Source of the DNA: Erpobdella octoculata
Lineage: Eukaryota; Annelida; Clitellata; Hirudinida; Erpobdellidae
Assembly: GCA_963978895.1 (NCBI GenBank)
Contig: OZ022242.1
Span: 28,057,924-28,121,923 of the forward strand
Direction of reading: 5' to 3'
DNA length: 64,000 nucleotides
Made by a program: the position numbers and the translations under genes. The stretch's first letter is position 1. Each line of letters begins with the position of its first letter. The notes beneath the pieces were generated by a model. The model was not told the origin of the DNA, searched no databases, and was given only the letters and a program-made list of their open reading frames with translations. Shown here piece after piece: positions 1-10,230 of the stretch.

Positions 1-107
1 TAATCACAAAACTTCCCAATTATTTCGCTCAATCCATTAAGCCAATTCTAAATAATATATAGACCTAAATTCACTCCCAGGCGTATTTATAAAAATATGT
101 AAATCGT

Positions 108-240
108 ACTAACCAAACCCGACCCGAACCCGAATGTTTTTAATTTTGAAACCCGAACCCGAAATTTTGGAAGTCGAAAACCCGAACCCAAACCCGATCT
201 TTGAAAAATTAAAAACCCGAACCCGAACCCGAACCCGGTT
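108..240. repeat. CCCGAACCCGAA-type short repeat array (partial)
   Basis: Degenerate tandem copies of CCCGAAC, the same motif that fills the ends of the hAT MITEs at 5158-6404 and 9222-10004. No terminal motif (TAGGGATGTCACGGG) is visible here, so this is a fragment of that family, probably the right-hand subterminal part, lying just before the retrotransposon. Confidence 0.6.
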
Positions 241-390
241 TTTGGAAAGTCTCAAATCAGGCGAAGTCTTGCGCGTTTTATATTTGATTTCTTGTCCTTA
301 ACTGCGTTTTATTAAAGTTGTTGTGTCGTTCCGAATTGCCTTTTTCTTTCTTGTGTTCACGTCATTCCAACAGGGAAGACAGTGACATTT

Positions 391-408
391 TGGTGGCAAC
401 GGTGGGAT
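391..408 (+). other. Primer-binding site, tRNA-Leu type
   Basis: TGGTGGCAACGGTGGGAT is complementary, with one mismatch, to the 3' end of animal tRNA-Leu (ending in ATCCCACCGCTGCCA plus CCA). It starts four bases after a CA dinucleotide that would end the 5' LTR. This is the normal place for minus-strand priming in an LTR element. The tRNA 3' end was recalled, not aligned. Confidence 0.6.
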
Positions 409-676
409 GAAGTCTCAGGAAGAAAGAGGTGTTCTCCGTACAGGTGTCAGTTCGCCAGCAAAGTTCGTCGAGCAAGTTCGTGAAGAAGATCTCTCTTGCC
501 GGTGAAGTTCTCCTTGTGACCAAGGCTCGCCAGAAGTTTCCGAGATCATCATCCGATCAGCTAACCAGTGACGAGACTTTCCGTGTTTAGAATCTGCCGA
601 CCCATCCGTGCTCAAGGTTTGAGTTTCTTTTCGAGTTTTCCCGCCGGTCTGAGTTTAGATAAGTAGGTTTTTTATT

Positions 677-1862
677 TTGATACCTATCTGGTTGAAGATG
701 GATAGTAAGTCGTCCGTTGTTGAGGGTTGTGAAGTCCCAGCGCAATTATCTGGAGGGAATGTGTCTCCAGAAAATTGGGAGAATGCGTGGAACGTTAGTA
801 GGGAAGACACTAGTGGGTTTGGCGAAGATCCGACGTGGGGAGATCGACGAGGAGAACGTCATGAAAAACAAACACTTAGAGGTATGTCGGATGGTGAAAA
901 AAAGAGGAAAAATTTAGAAATAGAGAGACAATTGAAAAATGAATCGATAGATAGAGCATTGCGAGAGAGAGAGAGAGTTGAAATTAAAAGATATGAAGTT
1001 AGAAAGAGAGAAAGAGAATAGAAAGCTGAAAACCATAGAATTGGAAGAGAAAAGAAGAATAGAAGAAGCGAGATTAGAAGAAGAACGAGAAAATAGAAAA
1101 CTAAGATGGCTAGACTTAGAAGATAAGAAGGAGGAAAGAACGAGCTGAAAAAGACAGGGAAGAAACAAGGCTATGGAGAATGGAAGAACGCGACGAATGA
1201 TAGCTTGAGAAAATTTTGAAACTTTGGTTGAAAATCGGGCTAGTCGGTGTATATCAAATATTAGACCGTTGGTAGGTGAATTTCCTTCAAATATTCAGGA
1301 GATTCCTGGGTTTTTTGAATTATTAGAAAAACAATTTATAACTAATAATAACAATAATGACATTAAAGTCAGGATTTTACAATCATGTTTGACTTGTAAG
1401 GCAAGGAGTTAAATAACCCGTCTTTCTCCTACCCGATTAGAAAATTATGATAATGTTAAAACGGCTCTTTTAGCCGAATACAGAGTCAGTCCGGCCTATT
1501 TAAAACAATATTTTCAATCTTTTACTAAAAAACCGGACCAAACGTTTTCTAGTTTGGCCTCCGAGTTACATAATGCAATTTCATACTATGTTAAAAGTAG
1601 GGAGATTGATCGGAATTATGATCAACTAATAAGTTTGCTGCGCGCTGACCGGTTCAATGAGTTGTTACCTTTTGACTGTCGAAGCTTCGTCTTGACCCAA
1701 GAACAAATGGATGGTTGTCTCATGAAGAATTTTCTCAAGTGGCCAATAATTATGCGGCTGCTCATGTTCAAATCCAGTCATCGTCTTTTTGCCAATTATC
1801 AAATCAGATGCTTAATTAACCGTCAGGTCAATGTTTTGGCTGTATTTCACCTGGCCATGTAA
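677..1862 (+). pseudogene. Gag remnant of the Ty3/gypsy element
   Basis: The first part (677-1021) reads as a 114-aa frame ending in a highly charged Glu/Arg/Lys stretch, probably coiled coil. The charged reading continues after the stop at 1019-1021 in a shifted frame. From about 1200 a second piece resembles the capsid region of gypsy Gag proteins, with a segment like VSPAYLKQYFQSF near 1490, interrupted by a stop near 1409. The last open piece ends at 1862. No intact CCHC knuckle was found. The assignment rests mainly on position between primer-binding site and protease. Confidence 0.5.
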
Positions 1863-1885
1863 GGAAAAACTGTCATAGGTCATTT

Positions 1886-2389
1886 ATGAAAATAAAAATA
1901 AGTAGTCTCCCACTTGTTGTTGCCTTAATAGATAATGGAGCGGAAATCTGTTGTATAAGGGCACATTTGGTTCGATCCTTGAAATTGGGTTTGCCGAGAA
2001 AAATTAAGTTATGTGGGTTAAGTGGCCAGCCACAGTTGGTGGATGTTGTAGAAGCACCTGTTATTTTAGGAGCAGTAGATCCTAATACTATCAATATAGC
2101 TCCTGAATTTTTCGAATGCTTTGCAGTTGTTCCCCATTTACACGAAAAAGCAATCATTACCCCTAGGGTAGCAGAATTAATACAGACTATTGCCCTATAT
2201 AGCCTGCCTACCCCAACTTTGGCGTCTGATATAAAAACTAAAAATTTCCTTGAAAGCTCACTGGATAAGGTTAACTCCGACCTAAAGACGCAAGGAGTCG
2301 AGGTGATGACCGATCAGCCAGTTTTCGATTCACTTACAGCAGTTTGTGTAGCGGAGTTACAGGAGAAATATTCCCCGAGGTGCATGTAA
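1886..2389 (+). pseudogene. Retropepsin-like aspartic protease remnant
   Basis: Open frame of 167 aa. Near residue 16 it carries ALIDNGAEICCI, which matches the retropepsin active-site context (hydrophobic-D-[TS]-G-A) except that the residue after Asp is Asn. A downstream hydrophobic strand (PVILGAVD, about residue 57) fits the second half of the fold. The frame runs on without further recognisable domains to a stop at 2389, just before the integrase-like segment. Active-site substitution and context both suggest a dead copy. Confidence 0.6.
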
Positions 2390-2397
2390 GTATATAG

Positions 2398-2583
2398 TGG
2401 GGGACCAAGTACTTATTTTATCAAGTAATAAATGGGAAGCTAAGTTATATAAATAATGGCAAGACCCGGGTATCATATCAATTGTCAAATCACCCTATTC
2501 CTATGTTGTCGATATTAATGGAGTTAAACATTACGTACAAGCTAATAAGATAAGAAAATTTCATGACCGCATAGAAAAGCAAT
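2398..2583 (+). pseudogene. Integrase C-terminal (GPY/F-like) remnant placed before RT
   Basis: Reading from 2398 gives VGDQVLIL, then one in-frame stop, then WQDPGIISIVKSPYSYVVDI and finally NKIRKFHDRIEK before a stop at 2583. This is the pattern of the C-terminal end of gypsy integrases (GDQVL...W-Q-x-P...V-D-I-N-G...K-K-F-H). The catalytic zinc finger and DDE core are absent between protease and this piece, so an internal deletion removed them. Its position upstream of reverse transcriptase is the key evidence for the Gmr1-like domain order. Confidence 0.7.
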
Positions 2584-2698
2584 AGTTAATAGTTGTTCCG
2601 TCATTTATCGGGACGACCATGAATTTGGTGAAATACTCATAAACGATAGGGAATCTCAAATTCACCGAGTTTTACCCAGTGATAGAATAACCCGGGAG

Positions 2699-3370
2699 AT
2701 GTTTTCCCATTTACCTGCAGATGACCAAGTCGAACTTCTTTTACTTATTTGCAGTTTTCCACAGCTGTTTTCCGAGACGCTGGGTTATTGCGATGTATTG
2801 AGCCATGAAATACAAGTTATAGCTGGATTCCAACCAAGAAAACTCAGACCGTATAGAACTCCAGAATTACTGAAAAGCGAGGTGGCCAATCAAATCCATA
2901 GCATGTTTCAGCAAGGGGTTATAGTTCCGTCACGAAATGAAATGGTGAGTCCTATGGTATGTGTTCTAAAAGGCCACCAGGGAAGCAAAGGAGTAAGGTT
3001 AGCCATCGACTTTCGGCATGTAAATAAATATACGTTAGGAAATGTTTTTCCGATTCCTGATATAGCAGATATCTTACAAAAGGTTGGCAAATCTCATTTT
3101 ATTAGGTGCTTCGTTGCTAAATCTGGATATTGGCAGATTCCGTTAAGCCCAAAGTCTCGTTGGTTGACTGCTTTTGCCTGCGACGAGGGATTGTATGAAT
3201 TCCGTCGTATGCCATTTGGTTTAAAATCAGCCGGTAATACCTTCATGAGGGTAATAGCACAAATTTTACAAAAATTTTTATTTGCTGAACCATTTATAGA
3301 CGATATTGCAGTGTTTTCCTCAAGCTGGGTGGAGCATGTCAGCCATCTGAAGTCCTTTTCCAGATCATGA
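2699..3370 (+). pseudogene. Ty3/gypsy reverse transcriptase remnant
   Basis: A 223-aa open frame with RT blocks in order: AIDFRHVNKYT (about residue 102), GYWQIPLSPKSRWLTAF, the FRRMPFGLKSAGNTFMR block, and the catalytic box FIDDIAVFS (about residue 202), where Ty3/gypsy enzymes usually have YIDD or YLDD. The enzyme copies element RNA into DNA in cytoplasmic particles. The frame is lost around 3361; the next motif (MTESEHTLNLLKCVFAHP) continues in another frame, so the copy is broken. Confidence 0.85.
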
Positions 3371-3504
3371 CAGAATCCGAACATACTTTGAATCTCTTGA
3401 AGTGTGTTTTCGCCCATCCCTGAATACTATTTTTGAGACATATAATAGATCCGCATTCATAGCCCCGGATCTTAGTAAAATAGCCACAGTCGATACAATT
3501 AAAT

Positions 3505-4030
3505 CTCCATAAAAAAGAGGTACAACGGCTATTAGGTTTCTTTAGTTATTTTAGAAATCATATTCCTTCACTGGCTAGAACGGCCCATGTTATAACGGAA
3601 CTCACTAAAAAAGGGGTACCAGATAAAATTTTCTTAATTGCCTTAGACTTGTAAAGGCAACAGCCCTACACACCATTGATTTTTCAAAGGGTTTTGGTAT
3701 AGTTGTTGATGGTAGCATAATAGCAGTTGTCTGTTTCAACTATCAGAGGAGAGGGAAGAAGCTCCTATTGCCTTTGGTAGTTCGAAGTTGTGTCCTACCC
3801 AAACTCGATGGTCGACTACCGAGAGGAAGGCGTTTGCCGTTATTTTGATTCTACTTTCCGAGATTACCATATATTCTGATCATAATCCCCTCTCTTATCT
3901 CACTGAGGCGGCTCCTAGGAGCGCTAAGTTAATGCGATGGGCATAGCGCTGCAGGAGTATAACTTGAGTTTCAAGTATCGGGCTGGGCGTAAGAATGGAG
4001 CAGCCGATTTTCTCTCCCGGATAGGGTAGT
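3505..4030 (+). pseudogene. RT thumb and RNase H/connection remnant
   Basis: Several frames together give the RT thumb signature (KEVQRLLGFFSYFRNHIPSL, about 3512-3575), a weak RNase H start (IDFSKGFGIVVDGS near 3680), and the C-terminal signature SDHNPLSYLTEAAPRSAKLM (about 3877-3935) followed by KYRAGRKNGAADFLSRIG and a stop near 4029. The last block is typical of the end of gypsy RNase H. No integrase follows it before the purine tract, which fits an element in which RNase H is the last pol domain. Confidence 0.75.
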
Positions 4031-4451
4031 AGTCTCTCAACACGGAGAGCTGGACGACATTTTTTACTTGTCGTAATTATGTTTATTATTATGTTTGTAC
4101 TAGTTGTATTTCCAGGTTGCATAGGTTTTCTCCTTGTCTTAGTTGCAGATCGTTTTACTATTCTATAATTAATGATATTATTGGAGTAGTTGAACTTCAT
4201 TGATATGACGTGATAATAATTCCTTCGTTAATACAATTCAGACCGGTATGGGATTAAACTTGGATGGGTCGAGCTGGTTGTATAAGTGGTTTTAATGGGG
4301 AGGAGTAAATGTTACTTTCAGGAAAGACATCACCAGTTTGAAGTCGACCATTATCTCATGATCTTGAAGCCCTGGTAGACACGATACATCGACGATCATC
4401 CAGTACTGTGACAGCTAACATTTAAGATATTGAAAGACTGTTCAACATCTT

Positions 4452-4467
4452 CGTTTTGAGGGGGAGT
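4452..4467 (+). other. Candidate polypurine tract / start of 3' LTR
   Basis: GAGGGGGAG followed by TTATGGCAGG resembles the purine tract and start of a 3' LTR. A second purine-rich candidate (ATGGGGAGGAG) lies near 4297. Neither is confirmed by a matching 5' LTR. Confidence 0.3.
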
Positions 4468-4486
4468 TATGGCAGGGGTAGCTCTA

Positions 4487-4725
4487 CTGCAACGAATTGT
4501 AGTGCGAAGAATTTTCCGCGACGTATTGTCCGTTTTTCTGCGATGAGTTGTCCGCGCCGAATTGTCCGTTTTTCTGCTACGAATTGTCCTCGACAAATTG
4601 TCCTGTGACAAATTGTCCTCGACAAATTGTCCTGCGACAAATTGACATCGACAACTTGTCCTGCGACAATCTGTCCTCAGCAAATTGTCCTGCCACAAAT
4701 TGTCCTGCGAAGATTTGTCCAAGAA
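4487..4725. repeat. Short tandem array built on GACAAATTGTCC
   Basis: About a dozen degenerate copies of a 15-16 bp unit (consensus near GACAAATTGTCCTGC). The core GACAAATTGTC is an inverted repeat. Open frames read through the array as repeated Asn-Cys-Pro, which is a by-product of the repeat. It would lie in the 3' LTR if the purine tract at 4452 is right. Confidence 0.75.
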
Positions 4726-5086
4726 TCGGCTTTCAAGCCCACAACGCCGAATCGGAAGATCACACAGGCTCCAGCGAGACTGGAAGAAACTGCGTCAAAC
4801 AGTCAAGAGAATTGACCATGTTGTTTGCGAATTGCGGTCAAGGCCACGAGTGAAAATAAATTTATTTTTTGTTCGTGGCCGAATCGCATTTCTCACAAGC
4901 GACTATGCTGTTCGGAACGAACAAGATATAACTGATTATCGCCCAACGCTCTTATCTTCCAAGTATATCCTCATCGTCGTCATCTTCCTCATCTCCTGCA
5001 TCCGTCAACCTGGTCCACTAAGTTCACTTGCCTTCTGATTCGGAACCTATGGAACCTTTTCAGACATTCTTTTGCGCGGGTTTCTT

Positions 5087-5090
<4 letters not shown>

Positions 5091-5146
<56 letters not shown>
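5091..5146. repeat. (TA)n microsatellite
   Basis: Near-perfect TA dinucleotide run next to the left end of the hAT MITE at 5158. Open frames through it (Tyr-Ile repeats) are not genes. Confidence 0.95.
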
Positions 5147-5157
<11 letters not shown>

Positions 5158-6404
5158 TAGAGATGTCACGGGTACCCGAACCCGAGTTCGGTACTACCCG
5201 GTCTTTTTCTGATACCCGAACTCGAACCCGAAAGTGTGAAAATTTGATACCCGAACCCGAAAATGTGAAACCTTGATACCCGAACCCGAACCAGTAAATT
5301 AGAAAACTTGATACCCGAACCCGAACTCGAACCCGAAAATGTGAAAACTTGATACCCGAACCCGAACCCGAAAATTTATAAGCCTAATACCCGAACTCGG
5401 AGTTGTAAACAAATAAATATTTATAGAGGCTGTGTCTTAGAGATTAATAAATTTCAAGTTTTGTTGACGTAACATATTATACTAATCGCGAGCGTTGAAG
5501 TTTTTTATTATCACCTTTGCGTAACAAATAACACAAATACGTCATTTTATTAGTGATTGTGTAAACTAGACCACTAATCCGTTTGATTATTAGGCCGGAC
5601 CGAGCCGCGAACGAACTAAAATAATTAAGCCTCCTTCGGTCGAAGAAATCGGGATAGCCATGACTCTAAACTTTTTACTTCAGTTATATAACCTCATATT
5701 TATTCATTCATATACTCAAAGTTTTTCTGATATAACAAAGACCCTTTGTTATAAAGATAATCTTGCATAATCCTAAACTTTAACTGGCAAAGCCTATAAA
5801 TGATCTATGCGTCACAGTCATTTTATTGGCAAATGTGTAAGCTAGAACACTAATCCGCCTGATTACCTGACCGGACCGAGCCGCGAAAAAAATAAAAAAA
5901 ATAAAATAATTTAAGAGGTAACGTATTATACTAATCGCAAGTTATACAAGTTTTGTATTATCACCTTTGCGTAACAAATAACACAAATAGGTCATTTTAT
6001 TGGTGAGTGTGTAAGCTAGACCACTAATCCGCCTGATTATCTGGCCGGACCGAGCCGCGAACGAACTAAAATAATTAAGCCTCCTTCGGCCAAAGAAATC
6101 ACATTATTTTGAAAGTTAAAAAAATAACTTGTTAGAGTTTATTCAATACGTGTAATGTCCAATGGATGAATTGATCGCTCTCGTTTGTATATGTATATAC
6201 ACTAGGTAAATTTAAAATCAATCCAGGAATTTGAAATCATAAGCCAGTACTCGAACCCGAACCCGGTGTTTGGAAAACTACAAACCCGAAACCAAACCCG
6301 TACCCGAAAATCTGAGTTTCACAAACCCGAACCCGAACCCGAAAACTCGAGTTTTACAAACCCGAACCCGAAAACTCCAAAAAATACTACCCGTGACATC
6401 CCTA
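5158..6404. mobile_element. Non-autonomous hAT-type element, 1247 bp, with CCCGAAC arrays
   Basis: Left end TAGAGATGTCACGGGTA and right end TACCCGTGACATCCCTA are inverted repeats. The flanking 8-mers (ATATATAT and ATTTATAT) lie in TA-rich DNA and match imperfectly. Both ends are followed by arrays of CCCGAACCCGAA (about 5174-5400 and 6250-6385). The middle has three diverged copies of a segment containing GGACCGAGCCGCGAA (around 5607, 5874 and 6051). No transposase coding. It is the longer relative of the copy at 9222-10004, which has a perfect 8-bp duplication. Confidence 0.8.
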
Positions 6405-6433
6405 ATTTATATATATATAGTATATATTATATA

Positions 6434-6551
6434 CTAGCAGGGGCACCCGGCGTTGCCCGGGATTTTAGAGGTTTTTCTAATGTTTGTCTCTCTCGCTCCC
6501 GTTTCCTTCTCCGCTTTCCCGTTCCCGTCGCGTTCCCGGTCGCTTTTCCGC

Positions 6552-6554
<3 letters not shown>
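6434..6554 (+). repeat. Family D repeat, 5' fragment
   Basis: Begins CTAGCAGGGGCACCCGGCG and continues with GTTGCCCGGG, a T-rich stretch and pyrimidine-rich CTCGCTCCCGTTTCC-like units, then ends in (TA)n. Same family as 6770-7714. Confidence 0.7.
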
Positions 6555-6582
<28 letters not shown>

Positions 6583-6584
<2 letters not shown>

Positions 6585-6678
6585 ACTCTACTAGGAATCG
6601 AACCCACGTGTCTACGGCAACACCGCCTCGCCTAAATGCAAGCGCTTTTACCAACTGAGCCACCGACCATCCAAGCTA

Positions 6679-6682
<4 letters not shown>
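6583..6682 (-). repeat. tRNA-derived SINE head
   Basis: On the minus strand an A-box-like TGGCTCAGTTGG is followed about 50 bases later by a B box GGTTCGATTCC, the internal RNA polymerase III promoter of tRNA genes. The ends do not form a convincing acceptor stem (GGTCGGTG against AGTAGAGTC), so this is a tRNA-derived SINE head or tRNA pseudogene, sitting between two TA runs. Confidence 0.6.

Positions 6683-6768
<86 letters not shown>
6680..6768. repeat. (TA)n microsatellite
   Basis: About 44 uninterrupted TA units directly upstream of a full family D repeat. Confidence 0.95.
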
Positions 6769-6769
<1 letters not shown>

Positions 6770-6770
<1 letters not shown>

Positions 6771-7714
6771 TAGCTGGGTTACCCGGCGTTGCCCGGGGAT
6801 TTTAAAAGTTTTTTATCGTTTTTCTCTTTGGCTCCCGTTTCCTTAACCGCTTGCTTTCCCGTTCCAGGTCGCTTTCTCACTCCTGGTCGCATTTCTGCTC
6901 ACGGTCGCTTTCCCAGCCCGGTCTCTTTTACTTTTCCCGCTCCCGGTTGCTTTTACGCTTTACCGTTATAGCTTGCTGTCCTTTTCCTGCTCGCTCTTTT
7001 CGCTCAGTCGCTTTTTCGTTCCTCTATTAAATTTTAGAGCCTTCCCAATGTGGCTTAGATGGGCTGTAGCGGAATGCTGTGCACAGTCATCAAAATTGAT
7101 CTATTCTCTCGTTAACACTTTATTGTTTGGTTTGCTCGTTTAGTTACGTCTGAACTTCCACAATTTTAATTAGTGTTCTTTAATGTATTGGTTCCACTCT
7201 GCAAGTGTGATCTTCTGCAAAGGATTATTATGATTGACTAAAGCTGAAAAAAAAGAATTTATTAGTTAACGCTGCAATAATGTTAAAATCCGCTCATATA
7301 TCTCAACAGGTTATATTTATCTTATATATAAAAATGAAACGTTTTTTGTCCATAAAACATCAACGGAGAAACAAATTTATTTTAAACTTTACAGGAACCA
7401 CCGCTTGAATAAGATACATAAGTGTGCCAAATTTCAATTAAATCTGTTTGGCTGTTTAAATTTTATTCCCGGACAAACAAACAAACATTTCATTTTTATA
7501 TATAAGATATTTATATATATAGTTCCTGCTCGCTCACCCGCTCCGCTCATTTTGTGTCGGATTTCATATTTTTGTTCTCTATATTTGATTCCTCTTGACT
7601 CTCAAGGTTGTGTAAAAATTTCATTACGATCGGATGAATGGTGTAGCAATGCATGAATAACATATATATATATATATATATATACATACATACATACATA
7701 CATACATACATTTG
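6770..7714 (+). repeat. Family D interspersed repeat, most complete copy
   Basis: Starts CTAGCTGG with TTACCCGGCGTTGCCCGGG. Then come a T-rich stretch, degenerate pyrimidine units (CTCGCTCCCGTTTCC / GGTCGCTTTCCCG, about 6825-7030), a unique middle, a second pyrimidine patch (7527-7552), and the conserved 3' part TTGACTCTCAAGGTTGTG...TTACGATCGGATGAATGG...GTAGCAATGCATGAATAA. It ends in (TA)n and (TACA)n. At least nine other loci in this window carry parts of it. It has no coding capacity and I cannot assign it to a known class. Confidence 0.65.
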
Positions 7715-7829
7715 GTATTCCAATCCCAATAGGCACTTGAAAAAGTATTTACTATACCAATAACAATATAATCACATGAAACCGTATTGCTGCCAATAGA
7801 AATACCAAACACTAATACTTAAAAAAACT

Positions 7830-10230
7830 TTTTTCTCAAGTATTTCAACAAAACATCAGAACTTGACACCCTTCTTCATCTTTGCTCTCCCGATATTATT
7901 GGCATAACTGAAACCTGGCCCAATGATGTCAAAGCAATATCAGTTATATTTCCAAACTACAACTTTGTTTTCAAAAACCGCAAAGTAGAAAGAGGTGAAG
8001 GTGTTGGTCTTTTTGTCAAATCTCATCTTTCGTACGAAGTTGTCGAAGTAGATTTTTCAGCCTTCTCTTTTGAGTTCCTAGTAATAAAAGTTATACACCT
8101 TCATAAAACCTACACTTATTGTATTATCTATCACCCGCCAAGGTCTAATATCTAATGTTTACTTTACTAAATGATTTTCTACACATGTTTTTGTTTCTAC
8201 TAGGTGATTTCAATAATGATTTGCTTAAAACTGATGACCCTGGACACATCTCAAATAATTTTTTCAATCTTCTTACCACATACTACCAACAATCACAAAA
8301 CCAACAAGAATAACAGCCGAATCGTAATCTTTAATAGACAATATTTTTTTTACAAATGAGCCACTCTACAATATTTCTTCATCAATAATTTACTACGACT
8401 TATCGGTACACCCAGTGACTTCTATCCCTATACAAGCGGGTGTTCGAGAAAAGAATAAAATTCTGAATAGTTAATATTCAAAAGAAGCAGTATTTAACAG
8501 GAATAGAATTCGGGAAATATTGTCCTATAAATAACTTCAAACTACAAACGTTACGAATAGCTAGTGTGCAAAATTCGTCTACGTTTACATTAAGATTTGA
8601 TCACCAAAGACAAACAAACCAACAAACAGAGAGACGAGTGAAGTTAAATAAAAGCATTTAAAAACTTGGACTTTAATTAACTCCCTCATTAGCGAAAATC
8701 ACAAAAATAATAAATTGCATGATAAATTTGTTGTCAACGATAGCGTAACAACTGATGAATTAATTATTAGTAATGCGTTTAACAGCTACTTTACTGATCT
8801 TGGAATTAATTTAGCATCCAAGATTCCTGATAATGGAGATTCCTATAAGAAATTTTTACCACTTTTGGTTTCAACATTATTTAAAATTTCTTCTTGTACT
8901 CACTTAGATATATAATATAAATATATTAATATTTCTAAAAAAAAACTAACTTTCTCATTCTTCTAGGGTTGATGACACTGACCCTCACCTTGCTATCCTA
9001 TCTATTGATCACATAGCAGTGGTACTTTCGTGTATCATTAACTGTTCACTAAAAAACGGTATTGCTCCTTATCAAATAAAATTAACAAAAGTCATAGCGT
9101 TATTCAAATCAGGAAAAAATCATCAATTTCTTACTACCGTCCAATCTCTATCTTACCATTTTTTTTAAATTTTTTGAAAAAGTTGTTTATATACAGCTAT
9201 ACAATTATTTCAACAATTTATTAGGGATGTCACGGGTACCCGAACCCGAACCCAAGTTCGGTACACTACCAGGTCTTTTTCTGATACCCGAACCCGAACT
9301 CGAACCCGAAAGTGTGAAAATTTGATACCCGAACCCGAACCCGAAAATGTGAAAACTTGATACCCGAACCCGAAAATGAGAAAACTTGATACCCGAACCC
9401 GAAAATTTATAAGCCTAATACCCGAACTCGGAGTTGTGAACAAATAAATTTTTGCATAATCCTAAACATTAACTGACAAAGTCTATAAATGCGTCACAGT
9501 CATTTTATTGGCAAATGTGTAAGCTAGAACACTAATCCGCCTGATTACCCGACCGGACCGAGCCGCGAAAACAATTAATAAATTACAATAATTTAAGAGG
9601 TAACGTATTATAATCGCAAGCCATACAAGTTTTGTATTATTACCTTTGCGTAACAAATAACACAAATAGGTCATTTTATTGGAAAGCTAAAAAAATAACT
9701 TGTTAGAGTTTATTCAATACGTGTAATGTCCAATGGATGAATTTATCGCTCTCGTTTGTATATGTATAATGTATATACACTAGGTAAATTTAAAATCAAT
9801 CCAGGAATTTGAAATCATAAGCCAGTACCCGAACCGAACCCGAACCCGGTTTTTGGAAAACAACAAACCCGAACCCGAACCCGAAAACCTGAGTTTCACA
9901 AACCCGAACCCGAAAACTCGAGTTTTACAAACCCGAACCCGAAAACTCTAGTTTCAAAAACCCGAACCCGAAAACTTCAAAAAGTTCTACCCGTGACATC
10001 CCTACAATTTATTATTATATGAAAATCAGTGTGGTTTTTGTCCAGGTTTCTCTACTTATATTTTTTATACGACAATTTATATAACGCCGTATACAGTAGA
10101 AGCCGCTTTAAGGGCGCTTTACAATGTTGGCAACTTGCAGATAAGACTAACGGTGTATGCGGTGTTTTACGGCACCGCTGGCGTCACTCTCTGCCGACAA
10201 CATTAACAAACTTGTATCGTTAATTAGCTG
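7830..10230 (+). pseudogene. CR1/L2/jockey-like LINE pol remnant, split by a hAT MITE
   Basis: An apurinic endonuclease remnant reads around 7870-8290: DIIGITETWPND, a central EGVGLFVKSHLSYEVV block, and LLGDFNNDLLKTDD. About 8715-8915 gives the pre-RT linker (AFNSYFTDLGINLASKIPDN). RT block 1 lies near 9045-9213 (NCSLKNGIAPYQIK...). The MITE at 9222-10004 interrupts it, and RT resumes at 10005 with LLYENQCGFCPGFSTY. Many stops are present. The hAT target-site copies (9214-9221 and 10005-10012) rejoin the two halves. Confidence 0.75.
9222..10004. mobile_element. Non-autonomous hAT MITE, 783 bp, perfect 8-bp target duplication
   Basis: Terminal inverted repeats TAGGGATGTCACGGGTA and TACCCGTGACATCCCTA are exact. 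The host sequence CAATTTAT is duplicated at 9214-9221 and 10005-10012, the 8-bp length typical of hAT transposition. Both ends carry CCCGAAC arrays (9238-9425 and 9828-9985); the middle shares the GGACCGAGCCGCGAA segment with the copy at 5158. No transposase. It interrupts a LINE reverse transcriptase. Confidence 0.92.

Larger units (their letters stand above)
260..4470 (+). mobile_element. Decayed Ty3/gypsy LTR retrotransposon, Gmr1-like domain order
   Basis: In order along the + strand: LTR-like tail ending in CA near 386; a primer-binding site at 391-408; gag remnant; aspartic protease; an integrase C-terminal segment (2398-2583); reverse transcriptase; RNase H and connection region ending at about 4029; non-coding DNA; and a purine tract near 4452. 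The integrase remnant lies before RT, and no integrase follows RNase H. That order (PR-INT-RT-RH) is the one known for the Gmr1-like group, not the usual PR-RT-RH-INT. The integrase core appears deleted. Several stops and frameshifts break every domain, so the copy is dead. I could not recognise matching LTRs, so the outer boundaries are approximate. Confidence 0.75.

Noticed and set aside
4548..5038. Cys-rich repeat protein (Asn-Cys-Pro repeats)
   Set aside because: All three frames are open through a 15-16 bp repeat array; there is no domain and no start context.
6583..6682. A functional tRNA gene on the minus strand
   Set aside because: A and B boxes are present, but no acceptor stem pairs and the flanks are repeat DNA; a tRNA-derived SINE head is more likely.
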